64,000 bases of DNA, taken from Candidatus Koribacter versatilis Ellin345. Lineage in GTDB: Bacteria > Acidobacteriota > Terriglobia > Terriglobales > Acidobacteriaceae. The position numbers were made by a program, and so were the translations under genes. Within the stretch, counting starts at the first letter, position 1; each line of letters opens with the position of its first letter. Of this stretch, positions 18,019 to 26,883 are shown piece after piece. The notes below the pieces were generated by a model. The model was given only the letters and a program-made list of their open reading frames with translations, searched no databases and was not told the origin of the DNA. Location: contig NC_008009.1 in the NCBI RefSeq assembly GCF_000014005.1, forward strand, positions 4,650,001 through 4,714,000, read 5' to 3'.

Positions 18019-19422
18019 TTACGGCGCACCGGTCGAAACGGTTCCCGTCAACTCCTGTCCGGCCTTCTGCATGGCAGTGAAGGAAATCCAGGTGGATCCG
18101 CCCCACAACCAGTGATAGTACCCACCGTTCTTCTTGTAGTACTTGTCGTTGTTGAAAGTCACGTTGGTCGCGGTATCGAGATTTCCTGAGAGCCCAGTGC
18201 GACCCGACTTTGTTCCGTCGAAGATCATGATGTTGTCGTGCACGTGAACGTCGTGGGTGTTCATCCCGTCGCGTTGACCTTCCGCGACCCGGATCGCGTC
18301 AATCCCGTTCACCGGAACTTCCGCGGTATTGCCATAGACCTCCGCATACCGGGAAAGCGAAATCAGGATGCCCATCTTCCTGTTGCCGCGCACGACATTG
18401 TTCCTGAGCGTCAGGTTCGACGCGAACTCTTCGGCAATACCCACCAGGTTGTTAATGCTGGTGTTGTTTTCGACGACCGAGTCAGTGTTGTACATGTCTT
18501 CCCACAATCCCGTGCCGAGGTTGTCGTGAACGTAGTTGTAGCCAAGCAGCAAATGGCTGGTATCCGTGACTTTTGCGCCTCCCGCTTCCCAGAAGTTCAT
18601 GTAGCTGGCCTGGTTATTGTAGGCGAAGGTGTTGTGTTCAATCGTGATATACGCGCCGTGGCCGGCAAGCCCCTCCTGGCCGTTGCTCGACGAGTTGCAG
18701 TACATCACCTTGCTGTAGTTTCCGATGGCAATCCCGGCCCCGTGATTGTGCATGACATTCACGTTGTGGATGTACCAATGCTCCGCCTTGCCGTTCGGCC
18801 CTCCGATCGCACCCGCTTGCGGGGGCGTCGCATAGTTCTTCACGGTGAGAAAGCTGATTTGCACACCGGTCGCGGCTCCCCGGAAGGCATACGTGGTATA
18901 GGCCCACTCCACCACGTGTCCAGCCGGATTGGTGCTGATGTAAATCGTTCCCGTGGTGAGGTTGTAATACCAGTGTCCCGCCGCCAGACTGCTGAGCGAA
19001 CTCACCGGGCGTTGCAACTTTCCATCAATGAACAGATCGTTCAGGATGTAGCAACGCGCGTGTCCCGGATTGCAATGGTTTGCGACGTAAACCGTTGGAT
19101 TCAGCGGCTCGATTTTCGTCCAGTACTTGCCATTCGGTTCCATCGTTAGAACCTTGGCGCCATTCAGGATGACGCCGGTCGATGATTGCCCGACAAAGAT
19201 ATCGTTGTCTTTCGGAATGATCGATTGCATGCGATACGTACCCGGAGTGAATACGAAGGTTGACCCTGCAGGAGCGTTCGCGACCGCTGCGGCCACGTTT
19301 TCGCCCGGTTTAAGTGTGACTGTGCTGGCAATCGCCCTGCTCCCCCAAAGCATGACGAACTGTAAAGTGACAACTGCGAACAACCCCATGGTTCGGCCCA
19401 TTGCGTTTCTGCTTTCACACAT
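18019..19422 (-). CDS. Secreted right-handed parallel beta-helix protein
   Basis: 467 residues. Start options in one frame are 19422, 19401 and 19389; the first is kept, and the last (MGLFAVVTLQFVMLWGS) begins right at the signal peptide. Residues 35-110 resemble the N-terminal cap of pectate-lyase-like proteins (GENVAAAVANAPAGSTFVF). Then follow many short coils rich in Asn, Gly and Val, such as NTSINNLVGIAEEFASNLTL and NNVVRGNRKMGILI, the NosD/PbH1 repeat pattern. Proteins of this kind bind or cleave polysaccharides. Catalytic residues are not identifiable here. It converges with the membrane protein gene. Confidence 0.8.
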   Translation of the reverse strand: MCESRNAMGRTMGLFAVVTLQFVMLWGSRAIASTVTLKPGENVAAAVANAPAGSTFVFTPGTYRMQSIIPKDNDIFVGQSSTGVILNGAKVLTMEPNGKYWTKIEPLNPTVYVANHCNPGHARCYILNDLFIDGKLQRPVSSLSSLAAGHWYYNLTTGTIYISTNPAGHVVEWAYTTYAFRGAATGVQISFLTVKNYATPPQAGAIGGPNGKAEHWYIHNVNVMHNHGAGIAIGNYSKVMYCNSSSNGQEGLAGHGAYITIEHNTFAYNNQASYMNFWEAGGAKVTDTSHLLLGYNYVHDNLGTGLWEDMYNTDSVVENNTSINNLVGIAEEFASNLTLRNNVVRGNRKMGILISLSRYAEVYGNTAEVPVNGIDAIRVAEGQRDGMNTHDVHVHDNIMIFDGTKSGRTGLSGNLDTATNVTFNNDKYYKKNGGYYHWLWGGSTWISFTAMQKAGQELTGTVSTGAP

Positions 19423-19800
19423 CCGTTTTGGTGTACTTTTCGCACACGTAGCAATGGATGCACCTGCTCATTTGTAGGTGCGTTGCGGAACATGCGCCAG
19501 AATGCGACGGAATCTCTGTTTTTTATTCGCGACAGATGCATTAAGGCAGACAACCCGAAGCGGAGTTGCTTGATTGCGAAACATTGCAATCGTCAGCGGG
19601 AGCCGAAAAGCGTCATTCGTTGCTACGTCACCTTCGCGCTAAGCCTCTGAACCTAAAGTGCTTTCACGCAAATTCCACGCCGCGTTTGCATCTCCGTGAC
19701 ATTGCTGGTTTGTAGCGGGAGCAGTGTTAGCGATGGTTATGTAAGCCCCCGCGACCCGATTCCCCTGCGTGTTGGCTTCGTCACCCAGGAGGTTTCCGAC
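19423..19800. other. Divergent intergenic region (378 bases)
   Basis: No convincing gene is seen. It separates the divergent beta-helix and NHL genes and must hold both promoters. A hairpin GCACCT...AGGTGC lies at about 19459-19482. AGGAGG at 19787-19792 is the ribosome site of the NHL gene. Confidence 0.5.
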
Positions 19801-20916
19801 ATGAGTCTCTTCAGGAAGTGCGCATCCACGTTGTGTCTCGTTACCGCGATCGCATTCGTACCAGCAAGCGCGAATGCAAGTTCGTTCATAGGACCGTTGC
19901 ATGTCACGCCCGGTCCATCAACAGTGCCCGCCAACGGCGACGTGAATCCATACGGAATTGTCGTTGTGCAGAAAAGTTCGGGCAAGCTGATCCGGGGACA
20001 CGTCCTGATCAGCAACTTTAACAACAGTGCCAATCTGCAAGGAACCGGAACAACCATTGTTGATATCGCTCCCAACGGCTCGCTCAATGTGTTCGCGGAA
20101 ATCAGCGCCGCGGGCCTGCCCGGTCCATGTCCGGGCGGCGTTGGCCTGACCACCGCGCTCTCGGTGCTGAACAACGGTTGGGTGATTGTCGGCAGTCTTC
20201 CTACCCGCGATGGCACTTCCGCGACCGCCAAACCCGGATGCCTGCTCGTGCTTAATAACATGGGCAAAGTCGTAGAAACATTTTCCGGCGTCAAATGGAA
20301 TGCCAACATCAACGGCCCGTGGGACATGACGGCGCTCGACTTCGGCAACTTTGCTGAACTATTCGTGACCAATGTTCTGAACGGCACTGTCGCCGCAAAC
20401 GGCAGCGTAGTACATCGCGGCACGGTAGTTCGCATCATCATTTCTGTTCCGACACCTTCTTCCGGCAAGATGCCGCAGGAACTGCTGCGCACCGTTGTCG
20501 GCTCCGGCTTCGCGGAACGTACGGATCCGGCCGCTCTCGTCCTTGGACCCACAGGTCTTGGTCTCTCCGAAGACGGCACGCTCTACGTGGCTGACACGCT
20601 GAACAACCGCATCGCCTCGATTCACGACGCAGTTCTCCGTCTCAGTTCGGCAGGTACCGGACACACTGTCTCGATGGGCTCTCATCTCAACCAGCCGCTC
20701 GGAGTAACCGTAGCACCGAACGGCAACATCCTCACCGTCAACGCGGGAGACGGGAACATTGTTGAGATCTCGCCTTCAGGTTCACAGGCGGCGGTAAAGA
20801 CGATTGATACCAGCGGCGCCGGTGCCGGCACGCTCTTCGGAATCGTGCTCACCCTCGACAGGAAAGGCCTCTACTTCGTGGATGACGGCGACAATACGCT
20901 GGATCTGCTTCACTAA
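19801..20916 (+). CDS. Secreted NHL/SMP-30-like beta-propeller protein
   Basis: 371 residues. ATG 19801 has a perfect AGGAGG 8 bases upstream and starts a signal peptide (MSLFRKCASTLCLVTAIAFV). The rest holds repeated propeller blades such as GLSEDGTLYVADTLNNRIAS and QPLGVTVAPNGNILTVNAGD, typical of NHL or SMP-30-like domains. It is probably a surface or periplasmic binding protein; no catalytic set can be identified. Codon use is like its neighbours. It is followed by a GC hairpin of the GGGTGCCCC repeat family. Confidence 0.8.
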   Translation: MSLFRKCASTLCLVTAIAFVPASANASSFIGPLHVTPGPSTVPANGDVNPYGIVVVQKSSGKLIRGHVLISNFNNSANLQGTGTTIVDIAPNGSLNVFAEISAAGLPGPCPGGVGLTTALSVLNNGWVIVGSLPTRDGTSATAKPGCLLVLNNMGKVVETFSGVKWNANINGPWDMTALDFGNFAELFVTNVLNGTVAANGSVVHRGTVVRIIISVPTPSSGKMPQELLRTVVGSGFAERTDPAALVLGPTGLGLSEDGTLYVADTLNNRIASIHDAVLRLSSAGTGHTVSMGSHLNQPLGVTVAPNGNILTVNAGDGNIVEISPSGSQAAVKTIDTSGAGAGTLFGIVLTLDRKGLYFVDDGDNTLDLLH

Positions 20917-20991
20917 CCATGTCGCTGCAGAAGCCCCGGCATCGCCCCGGGGTCTCTGTTTCCAACCAAAAACAAAAGTGGAGCGACAGCA

Positions 20992-21028
20992 GGGTGCCCC
21001 GGGTCTCGTGTTTTTCGAGACCTGGGTC
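20992..21028. repeat. GGGTGCCCC-family hairpin between convergent genes
   Basis: CCCGGGTCTCG (20998-21008) pairs with CGAGACCTGGG (21016-21026) with a single G-T pair, around a T-rich loop. It begins GGGTGCCCC like the elements at 4039 and 46402. It lies between convergent genes and could terminate transcription. Confidence 0.6.
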
Positions 21029-21043
21029 CAGCGAAACTTAATA

Positions 21044-22267
21044 TCACTTCCCCGCTTTGCACTTCGGGTCGGCGATCTCCACCCGGCGATTCTTCATGCG
21101 GCCATCGTCAGTCTTGTTATCGGCGACAGGCATTGTCTTTCCGTAGCCCTTCGCAGTCATCCGCCCTGGTGCCACGCCGTGCTGCGTCAGCCACGTCATC
21201 ACCGACTTCGCGCGCGCCTCCGAGAGCGTCTGGTTATACGCGTCTGTACCAACGTTGTCCGTATGCCCCTGCACTTCAACATTCAGTGAGGAGTTCGCCG
21301 TGAGCAACGCGCCGACTTGTCCCAGCGGCCCATCCGATTCAGGTTGCAGTGTCGCCTTATTGAAGTCGAACAACACGCCGTAGATCGCCACGTGGCAGTC
21401 CGCAATGAGCTTCGACTTCATCTGATCCGGTGCGGCCTCTTTACCAACCCGAAAGCTGTACTCCTCGCCATGATCGATGAGGTATGCCCACAAATTGCGC
21501 CCATGTTTGCCATAGTGCGCCACGATCACTTCCGCGTTAGGCGTTTCCTGTTCAATGTCCCAGCCCGCTTTGAGAAGCGCGTCGTGATACACGGCTACGA
21601 ATAAGATCTGCGAGCCATCGTTCAGCGAATAGTTCCGCAGTACCGAACCGTTGGCCACAATCTCGTCCTGGCTCGCTCCCTTGGGTGTCAGACGGAAGGG
21701 CGTATCTTCTTCTTGGCCGCCGTGCGCTACTGACCCCGGCATCGGTGTGAGATACGGGAAGTCGCCCTTCCCTCCTGTCGGCATCTTCTCCGGCGTTTGC
21801 GCCGGCTCATGCAACGTCATCGAGATCGGTGGCGGCGTCACTTCGATAAGGTCCATGGTGAAGCGCATCGGTGAGGCCCCATCGTCGACGCTGGCGTTCG
21901 CCCAGGCGTCCACGCCGTTCTGGTTGTAGCGCAGCACGATTAGCAGGCCTCCATGGGGGTTCTCCGAAATGATGGTCCAACCGCTCTTCACGACCGTCGG
22001 CTTCACCGCAGCCCAGGTTTCGTAGCGGTCTTTATAAGATCCTGGAATCGGCACCCAGAGGTCCCAGTGTCGCCCGCGCCGGTTGATCTGGTTCTCTCCG
22101 TAATGAGGAAATGTCGATTGCCCAAAGTTCTCGTACGGATAGCGCTGCTGGATTTTTCCCCACGTGGAAAGGAAATCGACTTCAGCTGGGGGTTTGGAGT
22201 TTTGCGCGACAGAAGGAATCGCAAGGACTACCGCAACGAGCAGCAGGTAAATCCGCGCCGATGGCAT
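21044..22267 (-). CDS. OmpA-family envelope protein with a novel N-terminal region
   Basis: 407 residues with a signal peptide (MPSARIYLLLVAVVLAIPSVAQ). The N-terminal 270 residues are not familiar; they read like two small alpha/beta units, each with ...KSGWTIISE and ...KAGWDIEQE, followed by GGLLIVLRY or AEVIVAHYG. The C-terminal 110 residues are an OmpA-like peptidoglycan-binding domain: YGVLFDFNKATL, then VEVQGHTDNVG, SEARAKSVMTWL and the final NRRVEI. It should anchor in the periplasm on the cell wall. No OmpA beta-barrel precedes the domain. No clear ribosome site precedes the ATG. Confidence 0.85.
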   Translation of the reverse strand: MPSARIYLLLVAVVLAIPSVAQNSKPPAEVDFLSTWGKIQQRYPYENFGQSTFPHYGENQINRRGRHWDLWVPIPGSYKDRYETWAAVKPTVVKSGWTIISENPHGGLLIVLRYNQNGVDAWANASVDDGASPMRFTMDLIEVTPPPISMTLHEPAQTPEKMPTGGKGDFPYLTPMPGSVAHGGQEEDTPFRLTPKGASQDEIVANGSVLRNYSLNDGSQILFVAVYHDALLKAGWDIEQETPNAEVIVAHYGKHGRNLWAYLIDHGEEYSFRVGKEAAPDQMKSKLIADCHVAIYGVLFDFNKATLQPESDGPLGQVGALLTANSSLNVEVQGHTDNVGTDAYNQTLSEARAKSVMTWLTQHGVAPGRMTAKGYGKTMPVADNKTDDGRMKNRRVEIADPKCKAGK

Positions 22268-22497
22268 CGCGGAATGCTAAACGATGCTTTGCCTGTCCGA
22301 AAACTGCGCTTAGGTGGTGAAAACCTCGGCGACTCACTCTCTCTCTCTTTGGAGATGCGCTGACCAAAAGCGGGTCGCAGGGTCGGCTTTTGGCCACGAA
22401 TCACCGTGTACTCGTCCCAGCGGCGACAAACTCTCCCCAAGTCTCGCGAGAATAGCGAGTCAAATTTGGGCGACGAAACTTCAGGAGCTAACAACGA

Positions 22498-24567
22498 ATG
22501 ACTTTCAATCGGCGCGAGTTTCTCGCCATGGCTGCGGTGCTGGGTGCGAACGCAGCATGGGGACGCGGATTAGGTTCACCATCGAGCGTTGCGTGGCAGG
22601 AGCGGCGCGATTTCTACCCGGAAGGTGTCGCGTCGGGTGATCCTGATAGCAATAGCGTTCTGCTGTGGACGCGGCATCTGCCCGGCAGTTCACCGGTTGA
22701 AGAACTGACTGTCGAAGTAGCACTTGATGAATCGTTCCGTAAAGTGATCGCCAAGCACACCGCCAAGGTCTCACCAGCAGCCGACTGGACTTGTCGTGTA
22801 CTGGTAGGCGGTCTGAACCCGGGACACGTTTATTGGTACAGATTTACCGACCACAACGGCTTCGGCAGTCGAATCGGTCGAACCATGACGGCGCCGAGCG
22901 ACGACGATCCGCGCCCGGTGAGATTCGCGTTTGTGAGTTGCCAGAACGCCAACCTTGGTGCTCAGAACGCTTACCGCCGCATGATTTTTGAAGACGAGCG
23001 AGCCGACGAAGCCAACCGCCTCGGGTTTGTGCTTCACCTCGGTGACTTCATCTACGAACTCGTTTGGTATCCGGAAGACAAGGCCACCTATTACGATCGC
23101 CAGGTCCAGGACATCGTTCGCTACCCGAAAGGTGAAAAGGTCAGCAACTTTCATATTCCTGTGGATGTAGATGACTATCGCGCTGTCTACCGCAGCTACC
23201 TGCACGATCCCGATCTCCAGGACGCGCGCGCGCGATTTCCGTTTGTTCCCATGTGGGACAACCACGAGTTCAGTTGGCAAGGATGGCAAAGCTTCGAGGT
23301 GTTCGACGGAAAAACGAGACCGGCGCAGACGCGCAAGGTAGCGGCCATGCAGGCGTTCTTCGAGTATCAGCCGGCGCGAATGGCGAAGCCCAGCGGTCCT
23401 TCGCTCGAACAGTTCAATCCGCCGACCGTCGCTGATGTCGCAGTGACGAAATTCGACGACAACGGTCTCGGACAAGAACCGAATAACCTCGCAGCCATCA
23501 ACAGCCTTAAGGGCTACAGGTCGTTGCGCTGGGGGAAGCATGTCGAATTGATCATCACCGACGAACGAAGCTACCGTTCGCCGGACCCCGGAACCGACCT
23601 CGACGGCGATGCGCTGTTCAACAAGGATTTCTCCGAGTTCATTCCGGAAGAAGTCATGGAGATCATTGACGCTGGTCGCGAATATAACGGCGGCAAACCT
23701 CCGGACGCGATTCCCTTTGGCGATAAGAAGGTCGCGAACACGCAAAAGAACCGCCCGCCCCAGACCATTCTCGGCGCAGAGCAGAAAAAGTGGTTTTTTG
23801 ATCAGTTGCGAGAATCGAAGGCGACCTGGAAGATTTGGGGAAGCACTACGGCCACGCTTCCGCAGCGGGCAGATCCGCAAAACCTGCCGCCAGGCATTAC
23901 CTCCAGTAAATGGCCCGGCGAAGCGTATGCGAGCATGGGCGGCGCCGATATGAGCACGGCCTCCCACGAACTAGGCCAAATCTATGACTTCGTCCGGCAG
24001 CATGAAATCACAGGCTTCGCTGCCGTCGCGGGCGACAGGCACAGCTTCTGGGCAGGGTTAGCTTCGAAATCTCTTCCCCCAAAACCATTCGATCCCGTCG
24101 GCGTGGCATTTGTCGTGGGTTCCATTTCGTCTCCCGGCGGTTTGGAAGCTTATGAACACAAAATGGCAAAAGACGAGCCCTTGCGCTCACTCTTTATAGG
24201 TCAAGCCCCCGCAGACACCAAGCCGCAGCCGACCATCAACATGCTCTTAATGCACGGCGTTCGCTCCTGCCTCGAATACTGCAAGAGCGGTGACCTCGCG
24301 AAAGCACGCGCACTCTCAAATCCCAGCATGGCGCCGCAGATGTCGTTCGTCGACATCGGCGGACACGGCTATGCGGTCGTCCAGGCCGCAGCGAATGAGC
24401 TCGAAACAGAATTCGTTTGCATTCCGCGCCCGGTGCGTCGCATTGACAGCCCGGATGGAGGTCCAATCCTCTACCGCGCGCGTAACCATAGCCGGCTGTG
24501 GCGAGCGGGCGAGCCGCCAAAGCTAGAGAGCACAGTGGTGGAAGGAGAAGCACGATTTTCGGTTTGA
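22498..24567 (+). CDS. phoD: Alkaline phosphatase D (PhoD) family phosphodiesterase, Tat-exported
   Basis: 689 residues, starting with a twin-arginine-type signal NRREFLAMAAVLGANAAWG. The N-terminal fibronectin-like domain (about 35-130) begins FYPEGVASGDPDSNSVLLWT, the PhoD hallmark. The metallophosphatase core follows: FVSCQNAN, HLGDFIYE near residue 178, MWDNHEFS near 252 and AVAGDRHSFWAG near 508 contribute Asp, Asn and His metal ligands. It should hydrolyse phosphodiesters or phosphomonoesters outside the cytoplasm and help phosphate scavenging. AGGAG lies 11 bases before the ATG. It is somewhat longer than Bacillus PhoD. Confidence 0.88.
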   Translation: MTFNRREFLAMAAVLGANAAWGRGLGSPSSVAWQERRDFYPEGVASGDPDSNSVLLWTRHLPGSSPVEELTVEVALDESFRKVIAKHTAKVSPAADWTCRVLVGGLNPGHVYWYRFTDHNGFGSRIGRTMTAPSDDDPRPVRFAFVSCQNANLGAQNAYRRMIFEDERADEANRLGFVLHLGDFIYELVWYPEDKATYYDRQVQDIVRYPKGEKVSNFHIPVDVDDYRAVYRSYLHDPDLQDARARFPFVPMWDNHEFSWQGWQSFEVFDGKTRPAQTRKVAAMQAFFEYQPARMAKPSGPSLEQFNPPTVADVAVTKFDDNGLGQEPNNLAAINSLKGYRSLRWGKHVELIITDERSYRSPDPGTDLDGDALFNKDFSEFIPEEVMEIIDAGREYNGGKPPDAIPFGDKKVANTQKNRPPQTILGAEQKKWFFDQLRESKATWKIWGSTTATLPQRADPQNLPPGITSSKWPGEAYASMGGADMSTASHELGQIYDFVRQHEITGFAAVAGDRHSFWAGLASKSLPPKPFDPVGVAFVVGSISSPGGLEAYEHKMAKDEPLRSLFIGQAPADTKPQPTINMLLMHGVRSCLEYCKSGDLAKARALSNPSMAPQMSFVDIGGHGYAVVQAAANELETEFVCIPRPVRRIDSPDGGPILYRARNHSRLWRAGEPPKLESTVVEGEARFSV

Positions 24568-24683
24568 GGCGGACCGAGTTGAGGGAAAACAGATCGAACG
24601 GAAGCGCGACAAACGATCGCATTACATTGGATAAGATCAACGAACACCTTCGTTTTCGCCGATCCGCTTGATCTCTCAGATCC

Positions 24684-25151
24684 CTAAAGATTCGGTCGTC
24701 GATTCCCGATCCGCTCCACAGTATAAGTCGGACTCAGACAGCCCGACCGATAGCTGAAAACTAGGAACCATATCTCGCCGTTGATCGCTTGATCATGCTC
24801 GGACTTGAGAATTTTCTCCACCGCTGTCGTGATTGCCTGTTTGTGGCGCTCGAATAACTCTCCCGCAACTTTCGAGGCTTTGCTTTCATCGACCGTCAAC
24901 ACTGTGCTTTGCCCGCCGAAGCTTTCCGAGTTGTACTGAGCGGTCAATAATTTAAGCGATATAACCCCTGTCGCGTTCCTTGCAAATGAAATGTCTAGCG
25001 AGGCCTCTTTTGCGGACACATCATCAAGCTCCGGATTTCTGATCTCAGGCGATTGGCAATCCACCGCAGCGCGAGGTCCCTTGAATTGAGTGTGCCCAAT
25101 TGCCGTAACGACGAGAACCACGAGCGTAGAAAACAGGAAATGTCTTAGCAT
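24684..25151 (-). CDS. Small exported protein resembling a TonB-C type domain
   Basis: 155 residues. ATG 25151 is taken because the product starts with a signal-like stretch (MLRHFLFSTLVVLVVTAIGH) and GGAGG lies 12 bases upstream; the longer frame to 25433 runs through the promoter region of the ArsR gene. After cleavage the protein has two Cys residues (VDCQSPE and GCLSPTYTV) that may pair. The middle part (YNSESFGGQSTVL) is reminiscent of short secreted proteins in this phylum. No function can be assigned. The gene is divergent from the arsR gene. Confidence 0.6.
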   Translation of the reverse strand: MLRHFLFSTLVVLVVTAIGHTQFKGPRAAVDCQSPEIRNPELDDVSAKEASLDISFARNATGVISLKLLTAQYNSESFGGQSTVLTVDESKASKVAGELFERHKQAITTAVEKILKSEHDQAINGEIWFLVFSYRSGCLSPTYTVERIGNRRPNL

Positions 25152-25215
25152 CTTAAAAAGGCGCCTCCGGGACGATTTTAGAGCTCTCGCCCTGCCGATC
25201 TGACGCTGTCCTTCT

Positions 25216-25248
25216 CCCACTTCTCGAAATCGCGAGAAGTGGGGCACC
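25216..25248. repeat. Intergenic hairpin repeat (TTCTCG...CGAGAAGTGGGGCACC)
   Basis: CCCACTTCTCG (25216-25226) and CGAGAAGTGGG (25233-25243) form a perfect 11-base stem. The right flank GGGGCACC is the complement of the GGTGCCCC that opens related elements at 4041, 20994 and 46403. A diverged copy lies at 27487-27513 and a half copy at 27747-27762. Confidence 0.65.
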
Positions 25249-25306
25249 GTGCGCACTTTCATCGTCAGGTGAATGAGCCACGGTTCAGGAATCGCCAAAT
25301 ACACAT

Positions 25307-25346
25307 TTGACATCGATACAAAATCCACTACCATATGGTTGTGGAT
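25307..25346 (+). promoter_or_regulatory. Putative ArsR promoter and operator over the start codon
   Basis: TTGACA at 25307-25312 is a perfect -35 box. At 25323-25346 a 24-base inverted repeat, ATCCAC...ACCATATGGT...GTGGAT with one mismatched pair, is centred on CATATG and includes the ATG at 25335. Such palindromes at the start of ArsR genes are typical autorepressor sites. Confidence 0.55.
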
Positions 25347-25682
25347 AGTCTCGACACAACATTCGCGGCTTTGTCCGATCCAACCCGTCGGGCGATGATC
25401 GAACGGCTTTCCCGTGGGCCGGCCTCGGTGCATGGATTGACGAAGCCCTTTGCCCTCTCGCAGCAGATGATTTCAAAACATATTGCCTACCTCGTGCGAG
25501 CGCGGATCGTGATCAAGACCAAGCGTGGACGCGAGAGTATTTGCACCCTTAGGCCACAGGCGATAAAGACCGTCAGCGACTGGACGATGGGTTATCGCCA
25601 ATTCTGGGAAGAGAGTTTCGACAAGCTGGACGCAGTTGTGAAGCAAATGAAAAAAGCGGAGGTCGGACATGACAAAAAATGA
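25335..25682 (+). CDS. ArsR-family winged-helix regulator
   Basis: 115 residues. It reads as a standard small ArsR protein: LDTTFAALSDPTRRAMIERL at 6-25, then a recognition helix region ALSQQMISKHIAYLVRARIV (about 45-64) and a beta wing with KTKRGRESICTL. No CxC metal site is present, so it is not an arsenite or cadmium sensor of the classic kind; this subgroup sits beside AHSA1 proteins. It overlaps the AHSA1 gene by 14 bases. The start codon lies inside a palindrome that is probably its own operator. Confidence 0.88.
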   Translation: MVVDSLDTTFAALSDPTRRAMIERLSRGPASVHGLTKPFALSQQMISKHIAYLVRARIVIKTKRGRESICTLRPQAIKTVSDWTMGYRQFWEESFDKLDAVVKQMKKAEVGHDKK

Positions 25683-26166
25683 GCCCGAGCGGATGGTTGT
25701 CACCAGAATTTTTGATGCCCCACGCGAATTGGTTTGGAAGGCGTGGACAGACCCGAAATACGTGATGCAGTGGTGGGGGCCGAAAGGTTTTACAGCACCT
25801 GTTTGCCAGATAGATTTTCGCGTGGGAGGAAAATTTCTCTTCTGCATGAGAACGCCGGATGGGCAGGTGGGCTGGAATGGCGGTGAATACCATGAGATTG
25901 TTCTGCACGAGAAGATCGTTTCCTCCATGTACTTTTCCGACGAGGAGGGAAACAGGCTTGAGCCCGCGCAATACGGAAGCGAGCATGAGTCCATAGATGC
26001 GTACGACGTGGTCCTGTTTGAGGATCTTGGAAACGGCCGGACGAAACTCACCTTCATTGGAAATGAAACCATGCAGAACGCAATCCAGAGCGGTCAGTTC
26101 GAGGGTTGGAAAGAGACACTTGATAAAGTTGCCGTCGTTGTTGCGGGGATGACGCAGGCGAAATAG
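25669..26166 (+). CDS. AHSA1/SRPBCC-fold protein
   Basis: 165 residues. The N-terminus VVTRIFDAPRELVWKAWTDP is the classic start of activator-of-Hsp90-like SRPBCC proteins, followed by WWGPKGFT and FRVGGKFLFCM. The fold is a hydrophobic-ligand cavity; a ligand is unknown. It overlaps the arsR gene by 14 bases, with GGAGG at 25659-25663, so the two are made together. ArsR-AHSA1 pairs are widespread and the AHSA1 protein is commonly the regulated partner. A DinB-type gene follows 43 bases on. Confidence 0.88.
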   Translation: MTKNEPERMVVTRIFDAPRELVWKAWTDPKYVMQWWGPKGFTAPVCQIDFRVGGKFLFCMRTPDGQVGWNGGEYHEIVLHEKIVSSMYFSDEEGNRLEPAQYGSEHESIDAYDVVLFEDLGNGRTKLTFIGNETMQNAIQSGQFEGWKETLDKVAVVVAGMTQAK

Positions 26167-26209
26167 GAAGCTGAACCGTGGTTCGCGAAACTCAATCCTG
26201 GAGATAGAA

Positions 26210-26773
26210 ATGAAAAGACTTTCGCTTCTCGCTATCGTCCTGCTGGCATTCGCATTTCCCGGGAATGCCCAGGACTCAATTAAAAAACATCCAGCCGTCA
26301 AACCTGCCGATCCGGAATTGAAAGTCGTGCTCGATTCCTGGAATGACATTGGCCGCAAGCTCACCGAGATGGCCGAAGATTTCCCGGAGGACAAATATGA
26401 CTTCAAGCCAACCCCCGCGCAGCGCAGCTTCGCCGAGCAGTTGCTGCACGCGGCCGGTTCAACCTACTACTTCACCAATCCAGCGATGGGGCTGAAGCCT
26501 CCCGCGGCAGAAGATCCGAAGCGTGACCAGTACAAAACCAAGGCCGATATCGTCGCCTTCGTAAAGAAATCCTTTGCCGACGGAGCCGCCGCCATCCAGT
26601 CGAAAGGCGACAAAGGCCTGTTGACGGAGGTCGTTTATTTGCCTGACCAGAAAGCGCGCGTTCTCGACATCGCATACGGCCTCATCGAACATAGCGGTGA
26701 ACACTACGGCCAGCTCGTTGTGTACTACCGCCTCGCAGGCCTTGTGCCTCCGGAGTCGCGGCCCAAGAAGTAA
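26210..26773 (+). CDS. Exported DinB-like protein
   Basis: 187 residues. GGAGA lies 5 bases upstream of the ATG. The protein begins with a signal peptide (MKRLSLLAIVLLAFAFPGNAQ), which cytosolic DinB proteins lack. The four-helix DinB-like pattern follows: KYDFKPTPAQRSFAEQLLHA near 62-81, with a metal His candidate in LLHAAG and another in IEHSGEHYGQLV near 164. DinB-type proteins bind metals and some are thiol-dependent transferases, but export suggests another role. It may belong to the arsR-AHSA1 transcript. Confidence 0.8.
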   Translation: MKRLSLLAIVLLAFAFPGNAQDSIKKHPAVKPADPELKVVLDSWNDIGRKLTEMAEDFPEDKYDFKPTPAQRSFAEQLLHAAGSTYYFTNPAMGLKPPAAEDPKRDQYKTKADIVAFVKKSFADGAAAIQSKGDKGLLTEVVYLPDQKARVLDIAYGLIEHSGEHYGQLVVYYRLAGLVPPESRPKK

Positions 26774-26847
26774 AGCTTAAGAAAGCCGGCGACAAGCCGG
26801 ACGCTGCGTTGGCGAGTTCAACCGAACATGTGAGCGGGGACAAACAA

Positions 26848-26879
26848 TGGTCGGAACGGGCAGACTCGAACTGCCGAAC
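26848..26879. repeat. Degenerate tRNA-Pro 3'-end copy (putative left attachment scar)
   Basis: On the plus strand TGGTCGGAACGGGCAGACTC continues into GAACTGCCGAA. This matches the 3' end of the tRNA-Pro gene at 39838-39869 at 28 of 32 positions (three of the four differences fall in the first 31). Read on the minus strand it has a T-arm and acceptor with CCA but no rest of a tRNA. It looks like an old attachment-site duplicate at the left edge of an island. Confidence 0.55.
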
Positions 26880-26883
26880 TCAC

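Noticed and set aside
22771-23967. Minus-strand frame of 398 codons opposite phoD
   Set aside because: It is antisense to PhoD, which has a Tat signal and all metal motifs.
26848-26879. A second complete tRNA gene
   Set aside because: Only the T-arm and acceptor 3' side are present. No D-arm or anticodon arm follows on the minus strand within 80 bases.
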